Positions 1 through 7,589 of a stretch of DNA of 10,006 bases are shown piece by piece. Source of the stretch: Bacteroidia bacterium (GTDB lineage Bacteria; Bacteroidota; Bacteroidia; Chitinophagales; Saprospiraceae). The number at the start of each line of letters is the position of its first letter. Position 1 is the first letter of the stretch. The notes under the pieces were generated by a model. That model saw nothing but the letters and a program-made list of their open reading frames with translations. It had not been told where the DNA came from and searched no databases. Where the stretch lies: assembly GCA_030431945.1 (NCBI GenBank), contig JAUIIF010000113.1, forward strand, positions 1 through 10,006, read 5' to 3'. Both the position numbers and the translations under genes were made by a program.

Positions 1-198
1 CCTTGCACCAGAAAAATTATTGTCGGCGAAAGGTTTGGCGAGGAGTCGGAAGCATTCGTGCAATACATCGATGGCCTGATCCGCATCGGCGGCGGCCCCC
101 AGAGCCGGCGGGAGGTGGAGCTGTTTAAAATACGTTACGCTGGTCCTGAACTGGACCGACGGCTGGTCGAAGCAGAAGTAGCGTGGTACGGGGCGTAG
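1..198 (+). CDS. 3' end of an unidentified protein (partial)
   Basis: Reading frame 1 is open from the window edge to a TAG at 196-198, giving the last 65 residues of a protein that begins upstream. The sequence is protein-like: it starts with a beta-strand-type stretch (KIIVG), continues with an acidic helix (FGEESEAFVQYIDGLIRIGGG), and ends in a charged helix (ELDRRLVEAEVAWYGA). No internal ATG occurs in this frame. I do not recognise the family and assign no function. The next gene starts 38 bp downstream on the same strand, so co-transcription is possible, although an inverted repeat lies between them. That it is coding rests on the open frame and natural composition only. Confidence 0.6.
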   Translation, partial: PCTRKIIVGERFGEESEAFVQYIDGLIRIGGGPQSRREVELFKIRYAGPELDRRLVEAEVAWYGA

Positions 199-205
199 TT
201 AACCA

Positions 206-231
206 ACCAATGATTGTTTTACCTCATTGGT
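206..231. promoter_or_regulatory. Inverted repeat upstream of the NAD(P)H oxidoreductase gene
   Basis: ACCAATGA at 206-213 is perfectly repeated in inverse as TCATTGGT at 224-231, with a 10-nt spacer. The right arm ends 5 nt before the ATG at 237. It could be a repressor operator for the oxidoreductase, or an RNA hairpin that covers its ribosome binding region. It has no following T-run, so it does not look like a classical terminator for the preceding gene. The role is inferred from position alone. Confidence 0.35.
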
Positions 232-236
232 GGGGT

Positions 237-815
237 ATGAAAAAAATATTGCTGATCGTCGGTCATCCCGACGCAGAATCGTACAATTTTGCCCTGGCGG
301 ACGCTTACGAGCGGGGCGCGGCCGCCGGTGCCGTGAAAAGACTGAATATCCGTGATCTGGACTTTAACCCTAACCTGCAGTTCGGGTACCGCAAGCGTAC
401 GGAGTGGGAGCCTGACCTCGTGACTGCCTGGGAAGCAATTCAGTGGGCGGATCACCTGGTGTGGATCTACCCCGTCTGGTGGGGTTCGCTGCCCGCCCTG
501 CTGAAAGGCTTCATCGACCGGCTCTTTCTGCCGGGCTTCGTCTTCAGAACACACGAGGGATCACTCACGAAATGGGACAAATTGCTGCAGGGGAAAACGG
601 GGCGACTGATCAGTACCCTCGATCAACCCGGCTGGTATTACCGCCTCGTCTACGCCCGCCCGAGCTACCACGCCATGAAGCAGTTGACCATGGGCTTCAC
701 GGGGGTGCGTAAGGTGAAGCATACGGCGATCGGCCCCATCCGCCTTTCCAGTAGTGCCTTCCGGGAAAAGTGGCTGGAACGGGTGGCTGAGTTGGGGCGG
801 AAGGACGTAGGCTAA
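237..815 (+). CDS. NAD(P)H oxidoreductase, flavodoxin-like fold (NQO/KefF/MdaB-type)
   Basis: The predicted protein has 192 residues, the usual size for single-domain NAD(P)H:quinone reductases of the Flavodoxin_2 family, which bind FAD or FMN and reduce quinones by two electrons. The first strand is followed by the family signature GHPDAESYN (residues 9-17), the flavin-phosphate-binding end of strand 1. Residues 76-99 (WIYPVWWGSLPALLKGFIDRLF) form the conserved core in which YPVWWGSLPALLKGFID lines the flavin and packs the dimer. A PGWYY segment (131-135) fits the active-site region. No signal peptide or membrane segment is seen, so it should be cytosolic. The frame is open from a GTG at 183, but the ATG at 237 was chosen because it puts the family's first strand (KKILLIVGHP) at the N-terminus. 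The substrate is unknown; quinone or electrophile detoxification is the usual role. No potassium-efflux kef gene is visible beside it. Confidence 0.88.
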   Translation: MKKILLIVGHPDAESYNFALADAYERGAAAGAVKRLNIRDLDFNPNLQFGYRKRTEWEPDLVTAWEAIQWADHLVWIYPVWWGSLPALLKGFIDRLFLPGFVFRTHEGSLTKWDKLLQGKTGRLISTLDQPGWYYRLVYARPSYHAMKQLTMGFTGVRKVKHTAIGPIRLSSSAFREKWLERVAELGRKDVG

Positions 816-823
816 GTCCTGCC

Positions 824-1741
824 TCAGGCGAGGTTCTCCGCCTCAGAATTCGGGGTGCGGTCAAACTCAACCCGAATGGGAATGTCCTTGGAGCCGCCGT
901 AGAGCTTTACTTCCGTTATGTCTGCCGGCATGTTGTAGCTGTTGGCATCGATTGCGTTCTTGATGTCCCGGATGACGATGCCGCGGATTTTGGTGGCATT
1001 CGCCCGGAAGTCCGTCGTGTCTACCCAGAAAAAGGATTTCAGGTTAACGGTACTGGCCGCGAGCTCGTCCACCACCACGAAGTTTTCGTGGGCCTCGTCG
1101 TGCACTAAATCCGGGTGGTCATCCAGCACCTGCTGTACCACTTCCTTCGCTCCTTCGATGTCGTCTTCGTAGGCAATACCGAAAACGAAGTCGTACCGGA
1201 TAAACCCGTCTGCGGTATAATTTTGCACGGGGTTCTTCAGAACGTCGGCATTAGGAATGTAAATGTCTTTTCCGTCAAAGGTCTTAATGTGGGTATAGCG
1301 GAGATTCAGGGCTTTGACCTTGCCAAAATGATGGTCGATCCGGATGGTGTCGTTAACGTCAAATGGACGGTTGAACGCCAGAACGATGCCGGCGATGAAG
1401 TTTTCCCCGATATCCTGAAAGGCAAAACCCAGGACTACGGCACCGATGCCGGCGGCACCGAAGAGGCCGGCGGCAATGCCCCCCAGGCCGGCGGCATTGA
1501 GGGCCAGGGTAAGGAAACCCAGAATGAGGAGAATACGCAGCGCATTGGTGAGAAAGCGGGCCATCAGGGGGTCATCCATCCGGGCAAGGATCTTGCGCCC
1601 GGCCAGCTGGGCGATCCAGCGGGCGATAAACAGACCCGTAATGAAAATCAAGAGCGCCAGGATGATGCCGGGCACGGCACTGACCACCTGGTTCCAAAAG
1701 TCGGTGATCACCGTAGAAATATCCTTTACTTCGTTCTCCAT
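824..1741 (-). CDS. MscS-family small-conductance mechanosensitive channel
   Basis: This 305-residue inner-membrane protein is close to the length of E. coli MscS. It has three hydrophobic segments, at roughly residues 22-45, 66-84 and 88-122. The third is Gly/Ala-rich (GIAAGLFGAAGIGAVVLGFA), which matches the pore-lining TM3 helix. It is followed by FQDIGENFIAGIVLAFNRPFDVND (109-131), the MscS signature at the start of the beta domain. The stretch YIPNADVLKNPVQNYT (161-176) is the conserved beta-domain end, and the remainder is the cytoplasmic alpha/beta vestibule. Such channels open under membrane tension to release solutes on hypo-osmotic shock. The frame extends to 1801, but the ATG at 1741 gives a normal N-terminus. 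The gene lies 136 bp after the deacetylase on the same strand and converges on the oxidoreductase with 8 bp between the stops. No clear promoter was found in the 136-bp gap. Confidence 0.93.
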   Translation of the reverse strand: MENEVKDISTVITDFWNQVVSAVPGIILALLIFITGLFIARWIAQLAGRKILARMDDPLMARFLTNALRILLILGFLTLALNAAGLGGIAAGLFGAAGIGAVVLGFAFQDIGENFIAGIVLAFNRPFDVNDTIRIDHHFGKVKALNLRYTHIKTFDGKDIYIPNADVLKNPVQNYTADGFIRYDFVFGIAYEDDIEGAKEVVQQVLDDHPDLVHDEAHENFVVVDELAASTVNLKSFFWVDTTDFRANATKIRGIVIRDIKNAIDANSYNMPADITEVKLYGGSKDIPIRVEFDRTPNSEAENLA

Positions 1742-1877
1742 ATTTCTGAAACCGCAGTAAGTAGGGCCAGGTTCTTTTTGCTCGCTTACCTTATCTCGCA
1801 CCTGCGCCCGCGCCCCTGCAAAAGTGGGTGGGGTACTGTGGGAAAAATGCCTTGCTGCCGGGAGGTTGTAGGGTTAC

Positions 1878-2678
1878 CTATCCGGCCAGGGCTGCACCTG
1901 CCGGCAATATTGCCAGTTGATCTATCCTGACCAGGCGCTTCAGCAACTGATCCAGGTAGTCCGCTGAAATCGGCCCCCATCCCTCCTGGTCCAGTCCGTG
2001 CAGGTTGAGGATCAGCCAGCCTCCTTCCGTCGCCAGAAATTCGTTGACCTGCCGGTCAACCCAGCGATCATTGTTATCTGGCCCATTTGTCCAGCAGCCC
2101 AGGCGACCGGTCTTTTCCATAACCGGCAGGGTATTGTACGTTTCGTCTTCCCAGAGCAACCACCCACCGGTCCGCACCGCCTTGACGTGCTGGAGCGTAA
2201 ACAAGTCGAGGGCTTCCGTAGATGCGTCGAAGGCATAATTGTAAACGGCCTTTTGGGGGGCGTAGCCATCCAGGTGTTGCTCAAAGTAGTCCAGGCACTT
2301 CAGGATGTTTTCCCGGGCCTGACTGACGGGAATTTTGGTCAGGTTCAGGTGCTGCCAGGAATGAGGCATCACCTCGTGCCCCCGCCCGGCCAGGCGGTTC
2401 CAGTCATCAAAATCACCCAGTAATTCGGGCAGAATCCAGTCGTCCACTTTCCGGAAGTCCGGCAGGTGGCCCGTTGCAATCACGTTCAGGCAGGCTTTTA
2501 GCCCGTATTCCTGGTGTATTTCCGCAATCCGGTAAAAGGATTTTTTGAAGCCGTCGTCAAAGCTGAGGGTGAGGACGTGCGTTTTTTTCGCCGGCAGCTT
2601 CAGCCTGGGCGTACAGGCTACGCCGGCTAACCCGGCTGCTGCCAGAGCGGAATGTTTAAGAAAGGAACGACGCTGCAT
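1878..2678 (-). CDS. Tat-exported CE4-type polysaccharide deacetylase family protein
   Basis: The 266-residue product starts MQRRSFLKHSALAAAG. This is a twin-arginine (RRSFLK) signal followed by an Ala/Leu core and a cysteine at 22 (LAGVAC), possibly a lipoprotein site, although Gly at -3 is not canonical. The NodB/CE4 core shows SFDDG (39-43, catalytic and metal-binding Asp), HSWQH (106-110, the two metal His of motif 2) and LNLHGLDQEGWGP (225-235, a motif 5 histidine). The arginine of motif 3 is not evident; VYNYAFD (145-151) stands there. CE4 enzymes remove N- or O-acetyl groups from glycans, so a periplasmic or surface glycan substrate is likely. The same frame opens at an ATG at 2720 overlapping the receptor stop as TAATG, which would add 14 residues before the Tat motif. 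I prefer 2678 because it places the signal at the N-terminus. The substrate cannot be read from the sequence. Confidence 0.87.
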   Translation of the reverse strand: MQRRSFLKHSALAAAGLAGVACTPRLKLPAKKTHVLTLSFDDGFKKSFYRIAEIHQEYGLKACLNVIATGHLPDFRKVDDWILPELLGDFDDWNRLAGRGHEVMPHSWQHLNLTKIPVSQARENILKCLDYFEQHLDGYAPQKAVYNYAFDASTEALDLFTLQHVKAVRTGGWLLWEDETYNTLPVMEKTGRLGCWTNGPDNNDRWVDRQVNEFLATEGGWLILNLHGLDQEGWGPISADYLDQLLKRLVRIDQLAILPAGAALAG

Positions 2679-2719
2679 AAGTGCTGACTTGGGCTTACGA
2701 AATACGGGTGGTTGGCGCA

Positions 2720-5122
2720 TTAGTCGTTCAGCCGGCCCCGTTCTTCGCTGGCGGCACTGCGGCGGCCTTCATTCTTTTTCAGGAATCGGTTGCCAAACTT
2801 GTACGTCAGTTTCATACTTACCACGGGGGCCTCCCAGATCGAGCGGACATCCAGGTTCTGCTCCTGGTAACGAATGGTACCGGTGAAAAACTTCTGGATG
2901 ATGCCGTCTCCGGAAAGGATAAAGTTGAGGCGATCATCAAAGAAGTCTTTTTCCACGCCGGCAGAAACACCGTAAAGCGGATCGGTGCGGATGATGCCGT
3001 CAATGCCCTTGCCCTGGTACCAGCCGGACACTTCTCCCTTCCAGTCTCCGGGCAGCTTGGCGTTAACCTGGAAAAAGGCGGTAAAGCTCCACTGGTCCTG
3101 GTCAAGTTGACTGCCCAGGTAATCAGACGTATAGTCGTTGTAATAAAGCATGAAACCACCGTAGCCGCTGATGGGCTTGGCGATGAAGTCCAGCGGGAAA
3201 AACAGACTGCCGCCGTAGCGGACGTAGCGATCCAGGTTAACGGTGTTCTGAAAGGCAACACCGGTGGCCGCATCCTGCTCCGTGACGTCCGCGATCACGT
3301 CACTGGTGAAATCGTAGCTGAGGTTGAAGAAGGGCTGCTTCTCGTACGTCAGGCTGAACTGGCCGCTGTGAATTAACTCCGGACGAAGAAAGGGATTGCC
3401 CTTTTCAAACGTCAGCGGATCGAGGTAGCTCACGAAGGGGTTCAGGTCGTAGTAACTGGGGCGTTCAATCCGGTAGCTGTAGGCCACGGAGACACCAATG
3501 GGCCCGAAGGCCGGGGCATTGAAGCTGAGGCTGGGAAAGAGTTGACTGAAGTTGCGGTTGTTGAAGCTGTCGAGGGTAACGTTGTAGCCCTCCATCCGGG
3601 TATCTTCGAACCGGAGACCAAAGTTGGCACCCAATTCGCCCTGTTCCCAACCAAGGCTGGCGTATACCGCCTTGATGTTTTCGTCGTACAAAAACCGATT
3701 GCTGAGGTTTTGGTCTACGACCATTTCCCCATTCTCCGTAAACCGGGCGAGCAATTCATTGTCCAGCTCGGCCATGCTGGCTTTGGCTCCGGCCTTGAAG
3801 ACGAGGGCGGTGCTCAGGGGCTTTTTGTAATCGACTTGCCCGGAGACGATATCTGCTCCGGAAGGCTCCAGGTTGACCCGGTCGGGAAAGGCCGAACCGA
3901 TGGTTTTCAGTTCCACACGGCCATCCCGGGTAAAGCGGTTGTAGCTGGCGTCGAAATTGATTTCCTGCCCGGAAGTGTCCAGCTTGATGCGGTAGAAGGC
4001 ATCGAGGTTGAGGCTCGTCCAGGGGCGGGTCCGTTCGGCGGAGGTGACGAATGATTCCAGCAGGTTGCCGGTTTCGGGGTCTACGACCTCCGTGGCATTG
4101 TTGGCGGAGCGGGGCGATTGCCCCCAGTTGTAGCGGGCATTGAGGCCGATGCGTTGCTGTTCGGTCAGGTCGTAGTCGGCCCCGCCGCGCAGGCTGTAGG
4201 AGTTGGGAAGACCGAAGTCGCGGTTCGTTTGTACGTAGGTCCGGTCTTCAAACCGGCGCACCAGGTCCAGGCCTTCCACCCAGCTGTTGCGGTTATAGCT
4301 GGCACCGCCCGTCAGGTTGAGTTTGCCGGCCCGATGACTTAGTTGTGCTCCCGTCCGGTACTTGGCCCGCTGTCCGTAGCCGCCACCGACGTAAACGGAG
4401 CCGTTGGTACCGAGCAGGCTGTTCTTTTTCAGGACAAGGTTAATGACGCCACCGGAGCCTTCGGCATCGTACTGAGCGCCGGGCTGGCTGATGACTTCGA
4501 TGGATTTGATGTTGTCCGCCGGCATGTCCCGCAGCAAACTCTGGATGTCCATGTACTTGGTCGGCCGGCCATCGATCAGGATGGTGAGGCCGGATTTTCC
4601 GGCCATCTGGATGCGATTGCCGGCAATGACGATGCCCGGAACCTTGCGGAGCATATCAATGACCGTACCGCCCTGGCCGGTAATGCTCTGATCGACGTTG
4701 ACCACCAGCATCCCCGCTTTTTGCTCCAGAAATGGTTTGCGGGCCGTCACCTCAATCGTTTCCAGGTCCGTGCCCGATGCATTGAGCTGGTACGTCGGCA
4801 GGGTCATTTCCTGGCCGGCGGCCAGGGTGAATACCGGGTGGTCCTGCTGGCCGTAGCCAATGCCCGTGGTGCGAATGAAATAGGTGGCTGCCGGTACTTC
4901 GGTAAAATAAAAACTGCCGGCGGCATCCGCTAACTCAAGTTTAACGACCGCACTGTCGGCGGTGGCGATCAGTAAAATATTGGTGAACTCGGCCGGGGCT
5001 TTATCGTCGAGTACCCGGCCCGTCAGTGTACCCGTTGCCGGAGGGGCTGCCGGTTGGGCGCGGACGCCGGATGCCAGCAAAATAATCAGGGAGCAAAGCA
5101 GGTAAGGTAAACGTAGTTTCAT
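2720..5122 (-). CDS. TonB-dependent receptor / outer-membrane beta-barrel family protein
   Basis: The 800-residue product begins with a signal peptide (about 1-22, ending GVRAQ). A carboxypeptidase-regulatory-like beta-sandwich follows at about 31-115 (GTLTGRVLDD to LPTYQLN). Next is a TonB plug domain at about 122-232, including DMLRKVPGI and SIEVISQPGAQYDAEGSGGVINLVLKK. The rest, from about 240, is a long beta-barrel with alternating aromatic strands such as YSYRIERPSYYDLNPF, as in the OMP_b-brl_3 group. It ends in a charged tail after KLTYKFGNRFLKKNEG, which fits that group. Proteins of this kind import bulky ligands across the outer membrane using TonB energy. No SusD-like partner is adjacent, so a glycan-utilisation locus of the SUS type is not supported. 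The frame continues to 5350, but the ATG at 5122 was chosen because it directly begins the signal peptide. The next gene on the strand is the deacetylase, overlapping or 41 bp away depending on its start, suggesting an operon. The ligand is unknown. Confidence 0.93.
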   Translation of the reverse strand: MKLRLPYLLCSLIILLASGVRAQPAAPPATGTLTGRVLDDKAPAEFTNILLIATADSAVVKLELADAAGSFYFTEVPAATYFIRTTGIGYGQQDHPVFTLAAGQEMTLPTYQLNASGTDLETIEVTARKPFLEQKAGMLVVNVDQSITGQGGTVIDMLRKVPGIVIAGNRIQMAGKSGLTILIDGRPTKYMDIQSLLRDMPADNIKSIEVISQPGAQYDAEGSGGVINLVLKKNSLLGTNGSVYVGGGYGQRAKYRTGAQLSHRAGKLNLTGGASYNRNSWVEGLDLVRRFEDRTYVQTNRDFGLPNSYSLRGGADYDLTEQQRIGLNARYNWGQSPRSANNATEVVDPETGNLLESFVTSAERTRPWTSLNLDAFYRIKLDTSGQEINFDASYNRFTRDGRVELKTIGSAFPDRVNLEPSGADIVSGQVDYKKPLSTALVFKAGAKASMAELDNELLARFTENGEMVVDQNLSNRFLYDENIKAVYASLGWEQGELGANFGLRFEDTRMEGYNVTLDSFNNRNFSQLFPSLSFNAPAFGPIGVSVAYSYRIERPSYYDLNPFVSYLDPLTFEKGNPFLRPELIHSGQFSLTYEKQPFFNLSYDFTSDVIADVTEQDAATGVAFQNTVNLDRYVRYGGSLFFPLDFIAKPISGYGGFMLYYNDYTSDYLGSQLDQDQWSFTAFFQVNAKLPGDWKGEVSGWYQGKGIDGIIRTDPLYGVSAGVEKDFFDDRLNFILSGDGIIQKFFTGTIRYQEQNLDVRSIWEAPVVSMKLTYKFGNRFLKKNEGRRSAASEERGRLND

Positions 5123-5397
5123 CTGGTGGGTGGTTAATGTCGGTCTGCCTGCCTGACGTGAACGGGAAAACACGTCTTCACATGAATCACGGCTTGGGCA
5201 GGGTGTTGACTCAGGTATAAATGATTGTTCTACGGGGGAAAAGACGGAAGACCGCGTGAGAAGTTGCACCGAACTTGCTGCAGGGGGAAAACACCAGCAT
5301 ACGGCCACCTCTTCTGCCTGAAGCGCAGTGGTAAAAGGCGGACCGTACAACCGGCCGCTCAGTTCCCAGCTGTTGCTGCCGGATCAATCAGGTTTGC
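5123..5397. other. Intergenic region upstream of the TonB-dependent receptor gene
   Basis: This 275-bp gap separates the S41-like gene from the receptor gene, both on the minus strand. The receptor frame stays open through most of it (to 5350), but the translation is rich in Cys, Pro and Ser and lies before a good signal peptide, so it is taken as untranslated leader. I found no minus-strand TAnnTTTG promoter match and no convincing terminator. The gap is large enough for the receptor to have its own promoter. Confidence 0.4.
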
Positions 5398-7077
5398 CTA
5401 CTCTTTTTTCAGCTTCGCCAACCGCTCCCGTGCCCTCGCGCCCTCGGCCCCTTCGGGGTCGAGCTTGATGACTTGTTCAGAAAGCGCGGCGGCTTTGGTT
5501 TTTTCACCGGAGCGCAGAAGGGCTTCGGCCAGTAAGTCGTGGCTGGTCGCTGAGGTAGGAAACAATTTGGTCGCCAGTTGCGCAAGAAACATCGCCGGCT
5601 GTAGTTGATTGCTTTTCAGCAGCATGTCCCCCAGTTTATTCATCCGCCCCTCAAAATCGTAGAACCGGTAGGCGGGGTCAGCGGCCAGGCGCATGGCCTC
5701 CTGCTGGACCTGTTCCAGCTGCCCGTTCTGGAAAAGTTGGGTCAGGTGATCCATCGGGTCGAGAATGAAACCGTCGGCCTCAAAGTCAAGTGCCGCGGCC
5801 AGGACCGGATCCTGGTTGGTACGGTAGTCGTTGCTGGAAAGGTCCACGGCCACGTGCGGGGCCAGCCATTTCCCACCCTGCCACTGGGGTTTATCCTGCC
5901 ACCACGCCCACGACAGGCGGGCAGTGAGTTGACTTTTGGGAAGGGTGACGGGGCGGTTGTCCCCGTAGAAATTCAGGTTCTCGGACGTAGGCTCTCCCAC
6001 GAATATGGCGTTCGTGTAATTGTCGAGTTCGCTCACCAGGTTCTGGGCAGCCGAGAAGGTGTTGCGGCCGAGGATGACAAAGAGTTTGCCGACCTGGTCA
6101 ATTTTTTGAGCGCGAATGATGCCCTTCACCACCGTCTTATTGTTGAAATTGTTGCCGCCGCCGTTCAAACGAACGTCCAGGACAAAACGCGCTACTTCGT
6201 TGTTTTCGACGAAATCGAAAACCCGTTGGTAGAAATCAGGAATGCTTTCCGCAGGGTCGGGCACGACCTGGCTGTAGCGGACGTAAACCGTTTTCTCCTC
6301 CGGCAAATACTTGAAGTAATAATGCTTGTCCAGCTGCTGCAAATAGTGCGGCAGCGTGCCCTCCTGGCGCATGGAAAGCCAATCCCCCTCCGGCTGCAGG
6401 AAACCGTATTGCTCCGGCATTTCCAGCCCCTGCCGGGCGGAAATGGTTTCGGTGAAGACTCGGCCCTCTTTTTCCAGGGTGAAGGTAATGTCGTGTTGCA
6501 GCGACCCGGTGATGCCCTGGGCGTGCAGTACTTCCGTGAAATTGAGGTAGCCCAGGCCGTAGCCCTTGGCAAACTGGTCGTTTTCTGCCGGGATGACGGG
6601 CCGGATGGCTTGCAGCACTTCCGCAATGGGTTTCCCGGCAACCTCAAGCACCCTGGCACCAAGTGCCCGCTCATAATCCCGGTGGATACCTTCCACAAAA
6701 ACACCGTCGTTGAAGTGATAGAGATTCAGGGGCAGGGAATGGAAGTTGTTTTTGGCGTCGCCCAGGCGCAGGGAGGTATGCCCGTATTCGAAGGACGCCA
6801 CGAGACGGGCCAGCCCGACCACGATCTCATGGGGCTCAAGCGCCGGAATTGCCGCGTACAGTTTCTCCACCTCCCGGTCAAAGGAGGCCGGAGTGGTCTT
6901 TACGAAGAGAAAAGGATACTCTTCGTGGATGGTCTTTTGTAAAAAGCGCAGGTCTTCCCGCCAATCGCTGGCGGATAAATCTGCCTGGGCCGGAAGTGCA
7001 CCAGCCAGTAAAATAGTGGTCAGTAAGATCAGGCAGCTTAAGAAATGTGGGTAACGTGAAAACATGGGTAATCTCAT
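5398..7077 (-). CDS. Secreted S41-like peptidase with C-terminal TPR-like region
   Basis: The 559-residue protein starts with a signal peptide (about 1-32, ending LPAQA). A helical N-terminal domain follows, containing EYGHTSLRLG (98-106), the GHT histidine motif seen in tricorn/IRBP-like S41 proteins. A PDZ-like stretch lies near 125-165 (ALGARVLEVAGKPIAEVL). The S41 core has VLDVRLNGGGN (299-309) and GRNTFSAAQN (337-346), in which Ser342 is the likely nucleophile, then FVGEPTSENLNFYGD (359-373). The lysine of the CtpA-type GExTxGKG motif is absent. Residues from about 443 are helical with TPR character. This is either a Ser/His-type periplasmic or secreted peptidase or a catalytically altered relative; the substrate is unknown. 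An alternative ATG at 7065 would shorten the signal peptide n-region by four residues; the first was kept because A/T-rich sequence precedes it. The divergent pncB promoter lies about 640 bp away. Confidence 0.88.
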   Translation of the reverse strand: MRLPMFSRYPHFLSCLILLTTILLAGALPAQADLSASDWREDLRFLQKTIHEEYPFLFVKTTPASFDREVEKLYAAIPALEPHEIVVGLARLVASFEYGHTSLRLGDAKNNFHSLPLNLYHFNDGVFVEGIHRDYERALGARVLEVAGKPIAEVLQAIRPVIPAENDQFAKGYGLGYLNFTEVLHAQGITGSLQHDITFTLEKEGRVFTETISARQGLEMPEQYGFLQPEGDWLSMRQEGTLPHYLQQLDKHYYFKYLPEEKTVYVRYSQVVPDPAESIPDFYQRVFDFVENNEVARFVLDVRLNGGGNNFNNKTVVKGIIRAQKIDQVGKLFVILGRNTFSAAQNLVSELDNYTNAIFVGEPTSENLNFYGDNRPVTLPKSQLTARLSWAWWQDKPQWQGGKWLAPHVAVDLSSNDYRTNQDPVLAAALDFEADGFILDPMDHLTQLFQNGQLEQVQQEAMRLAADPAYRFYDFEGRMNKLGDMLLKSNQLQPAMFLAQLATKLFPTSATSHDLLAEALLRSGEKTKAAALSEQVIKLDPEGAEGARARERLAKLKKE

Positions 7078-7220
7078 TTTAATGGAGGCAGTAATCCTGC
7101 TTTAGCTAAGGACGCGCTGAAGGAAAATGGGCTGCACTAATTTACTGAGGTCAGGATGAAAGTAGGGCGCTGTTCGACGGGGCGCAGCAGGTTTTCGATG
7201 TAGCGAAGCGAGGAATAATT

Positions 7221-7238
7221 CGTCCGCCGAGGCGGACG
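7221..7238. repeat. GC-rich 18-bp inverted repeat (REP-like palindrome)
   Basis: CGTCCGCCGAGGCGGACG consists of two perfect 8-bp arms around the dinucleotide GA. It lies in the non-coding gap between the S41-like gene and pncB. A degenerate second version of its left half, CGTCCGCCG followed by TAGGCG, occurs at 7345-7359. It resembles dispersed intergenic palindromes, but one window cannot show genomic copy number. No T-run follows on either strand, so a simple terminator role is unlikely. Confidence 0.6.
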
Positions 7239-7244
7239 CGTAGC

Positions 7245-7390
7245 TGCCTGACTCGCCGGCCGAATGGGGTAGCCGTCTGAGTGCCTGGTCAGATGGGGTG
7301 GCTGTATGACTCTCCGGCCGAATGGGATGAGCCGTCCAACTACCCGTCCGCCGTAGGCGCGAGGAACGCGCTGACTCTTCGGCCTGGGGA
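7245..7390. repeat. Cluster of degenerate direct repeats
   Basis: The core TGACTCnCCGGCCGAATGGG occurs at 7249-7268 and, with one difference, at 7307-7326, a spacing of 58 bp. Similarity continues through GCCGTC in both copies. A shortened third form, TGACTCTTCGGCCTGGGGA, starts at 7372. A partial unit (TGCCTGGTCAGATGGGGTGG) at 7282-7301 matches the flanks of the first copy (TGCCTG at 7245, ATGGGGT at 7264) with its middle missing. The block looks like decayed tandem duplication or a small inactive repeat element. It includes the half-palindrome at 7345. Confidence 0.5.
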
Positions 7391-7580
7391 CAAGATTATT
7401 TTAGTCCACTGGCCGTATAATCAATGGGTTTCTCCTCTTCGTGAAAATCCAAGACGGGTCGGTTGTTATTTTGCTGCTTGCTACCTGGCAGGTGTGTATA
7501 ACCATTTGCCCAACTATTACGAGGGGCCCAAACCCCGCTCATTACGAAAGGCAGACCTCCGGACCTTAGCAAAGGCCTAA
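7281..7580 (+). CDS. Doubtful small hypothetical ORF (up to 99 aa)
   Basis: The frame runs from a GTG at 7281 (first ATG at 7293) to TAA at 7578. Its first third lies in the repeat cluster, and the translation there (SPAEWDEPSNYPSAVGARN) follows the repeat sequence. The rest (KIILVHWPYNQWVSPLRENPRRVGCYFAACYLAGVYNHLPNYYEG) is tryptophan/tyrosine-rich, and I recognise no family. There is no convincing ribosome binding site or promoter. It could be a chance frame, a remnant of a decayed gene, or a real small protein. I think non-coding or remnant is most likely. Confidence 0.2.
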   Translation: MPGQMGWLYDSPAEWDEPSNYPSAVGARNALTLRPGDKIILVHWPYNQWVSPLRENPRRVGCYFAACYLAGVYNHLPNYYEGPKPRSLRKADLRTLAKA

Positions 7581-7589
7581 ATTTTTAGG
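7576..7589. terminator. Short A/T-rich inverted repeat, possible terminator or operator
   Basis: CCTAAA-TT-TTTAGG is a perfect 6-bp inverted repeat overlapping the stop codon of the doubtful small ORF. With a two-base spacer the hairpin would be strained and weak, and there is no T-run after it, so terminator function is only a possibility. Confidence 0.2.

Noticed and set aside
816..850. Bidirectional terminator between the converging oxidoreductase and MscS genes
   Set aside because: Only a short 5-bp AGGCG/CGCCT pairing is seen, partly inside the MscS coding end, and there is no T-run.
1819..1826. Promoter box for the MscS gene (CACTTTTG on the minus strand)
   Set aside because: It has one mismatch to TAnnTTTG at a key position and no clear -33 partner, so it is not better than chance.
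2720..5122. SUS-type polysaccharide utilisation locus
   Set aside because: No SusD-like lipoprotein or glycoside hydrolase is adjacent; the receptor is of the general OMP_b-brl_3 type, and a single CE4 deacetylase is not enough.
5123..5350. N-terminal extension of the receptor frame to an ATG at 5350
   Set aside because: The extra 76 residues look non-coding and precede a strong signal peptide that starts at 5122; an exported receptor would not have such an extension.
7137..7400. Minus-strand open frame ending at TAG 7137, with a protein-like tail (SSLRYIENLLRPVEQRPTFI)
   Set aside because: It runs through the palindrome and direct repeats, has no ATG, and upstream residues are Arg/Pro-rich repeat translation. 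It might be a gene remnant but cannot be supported.
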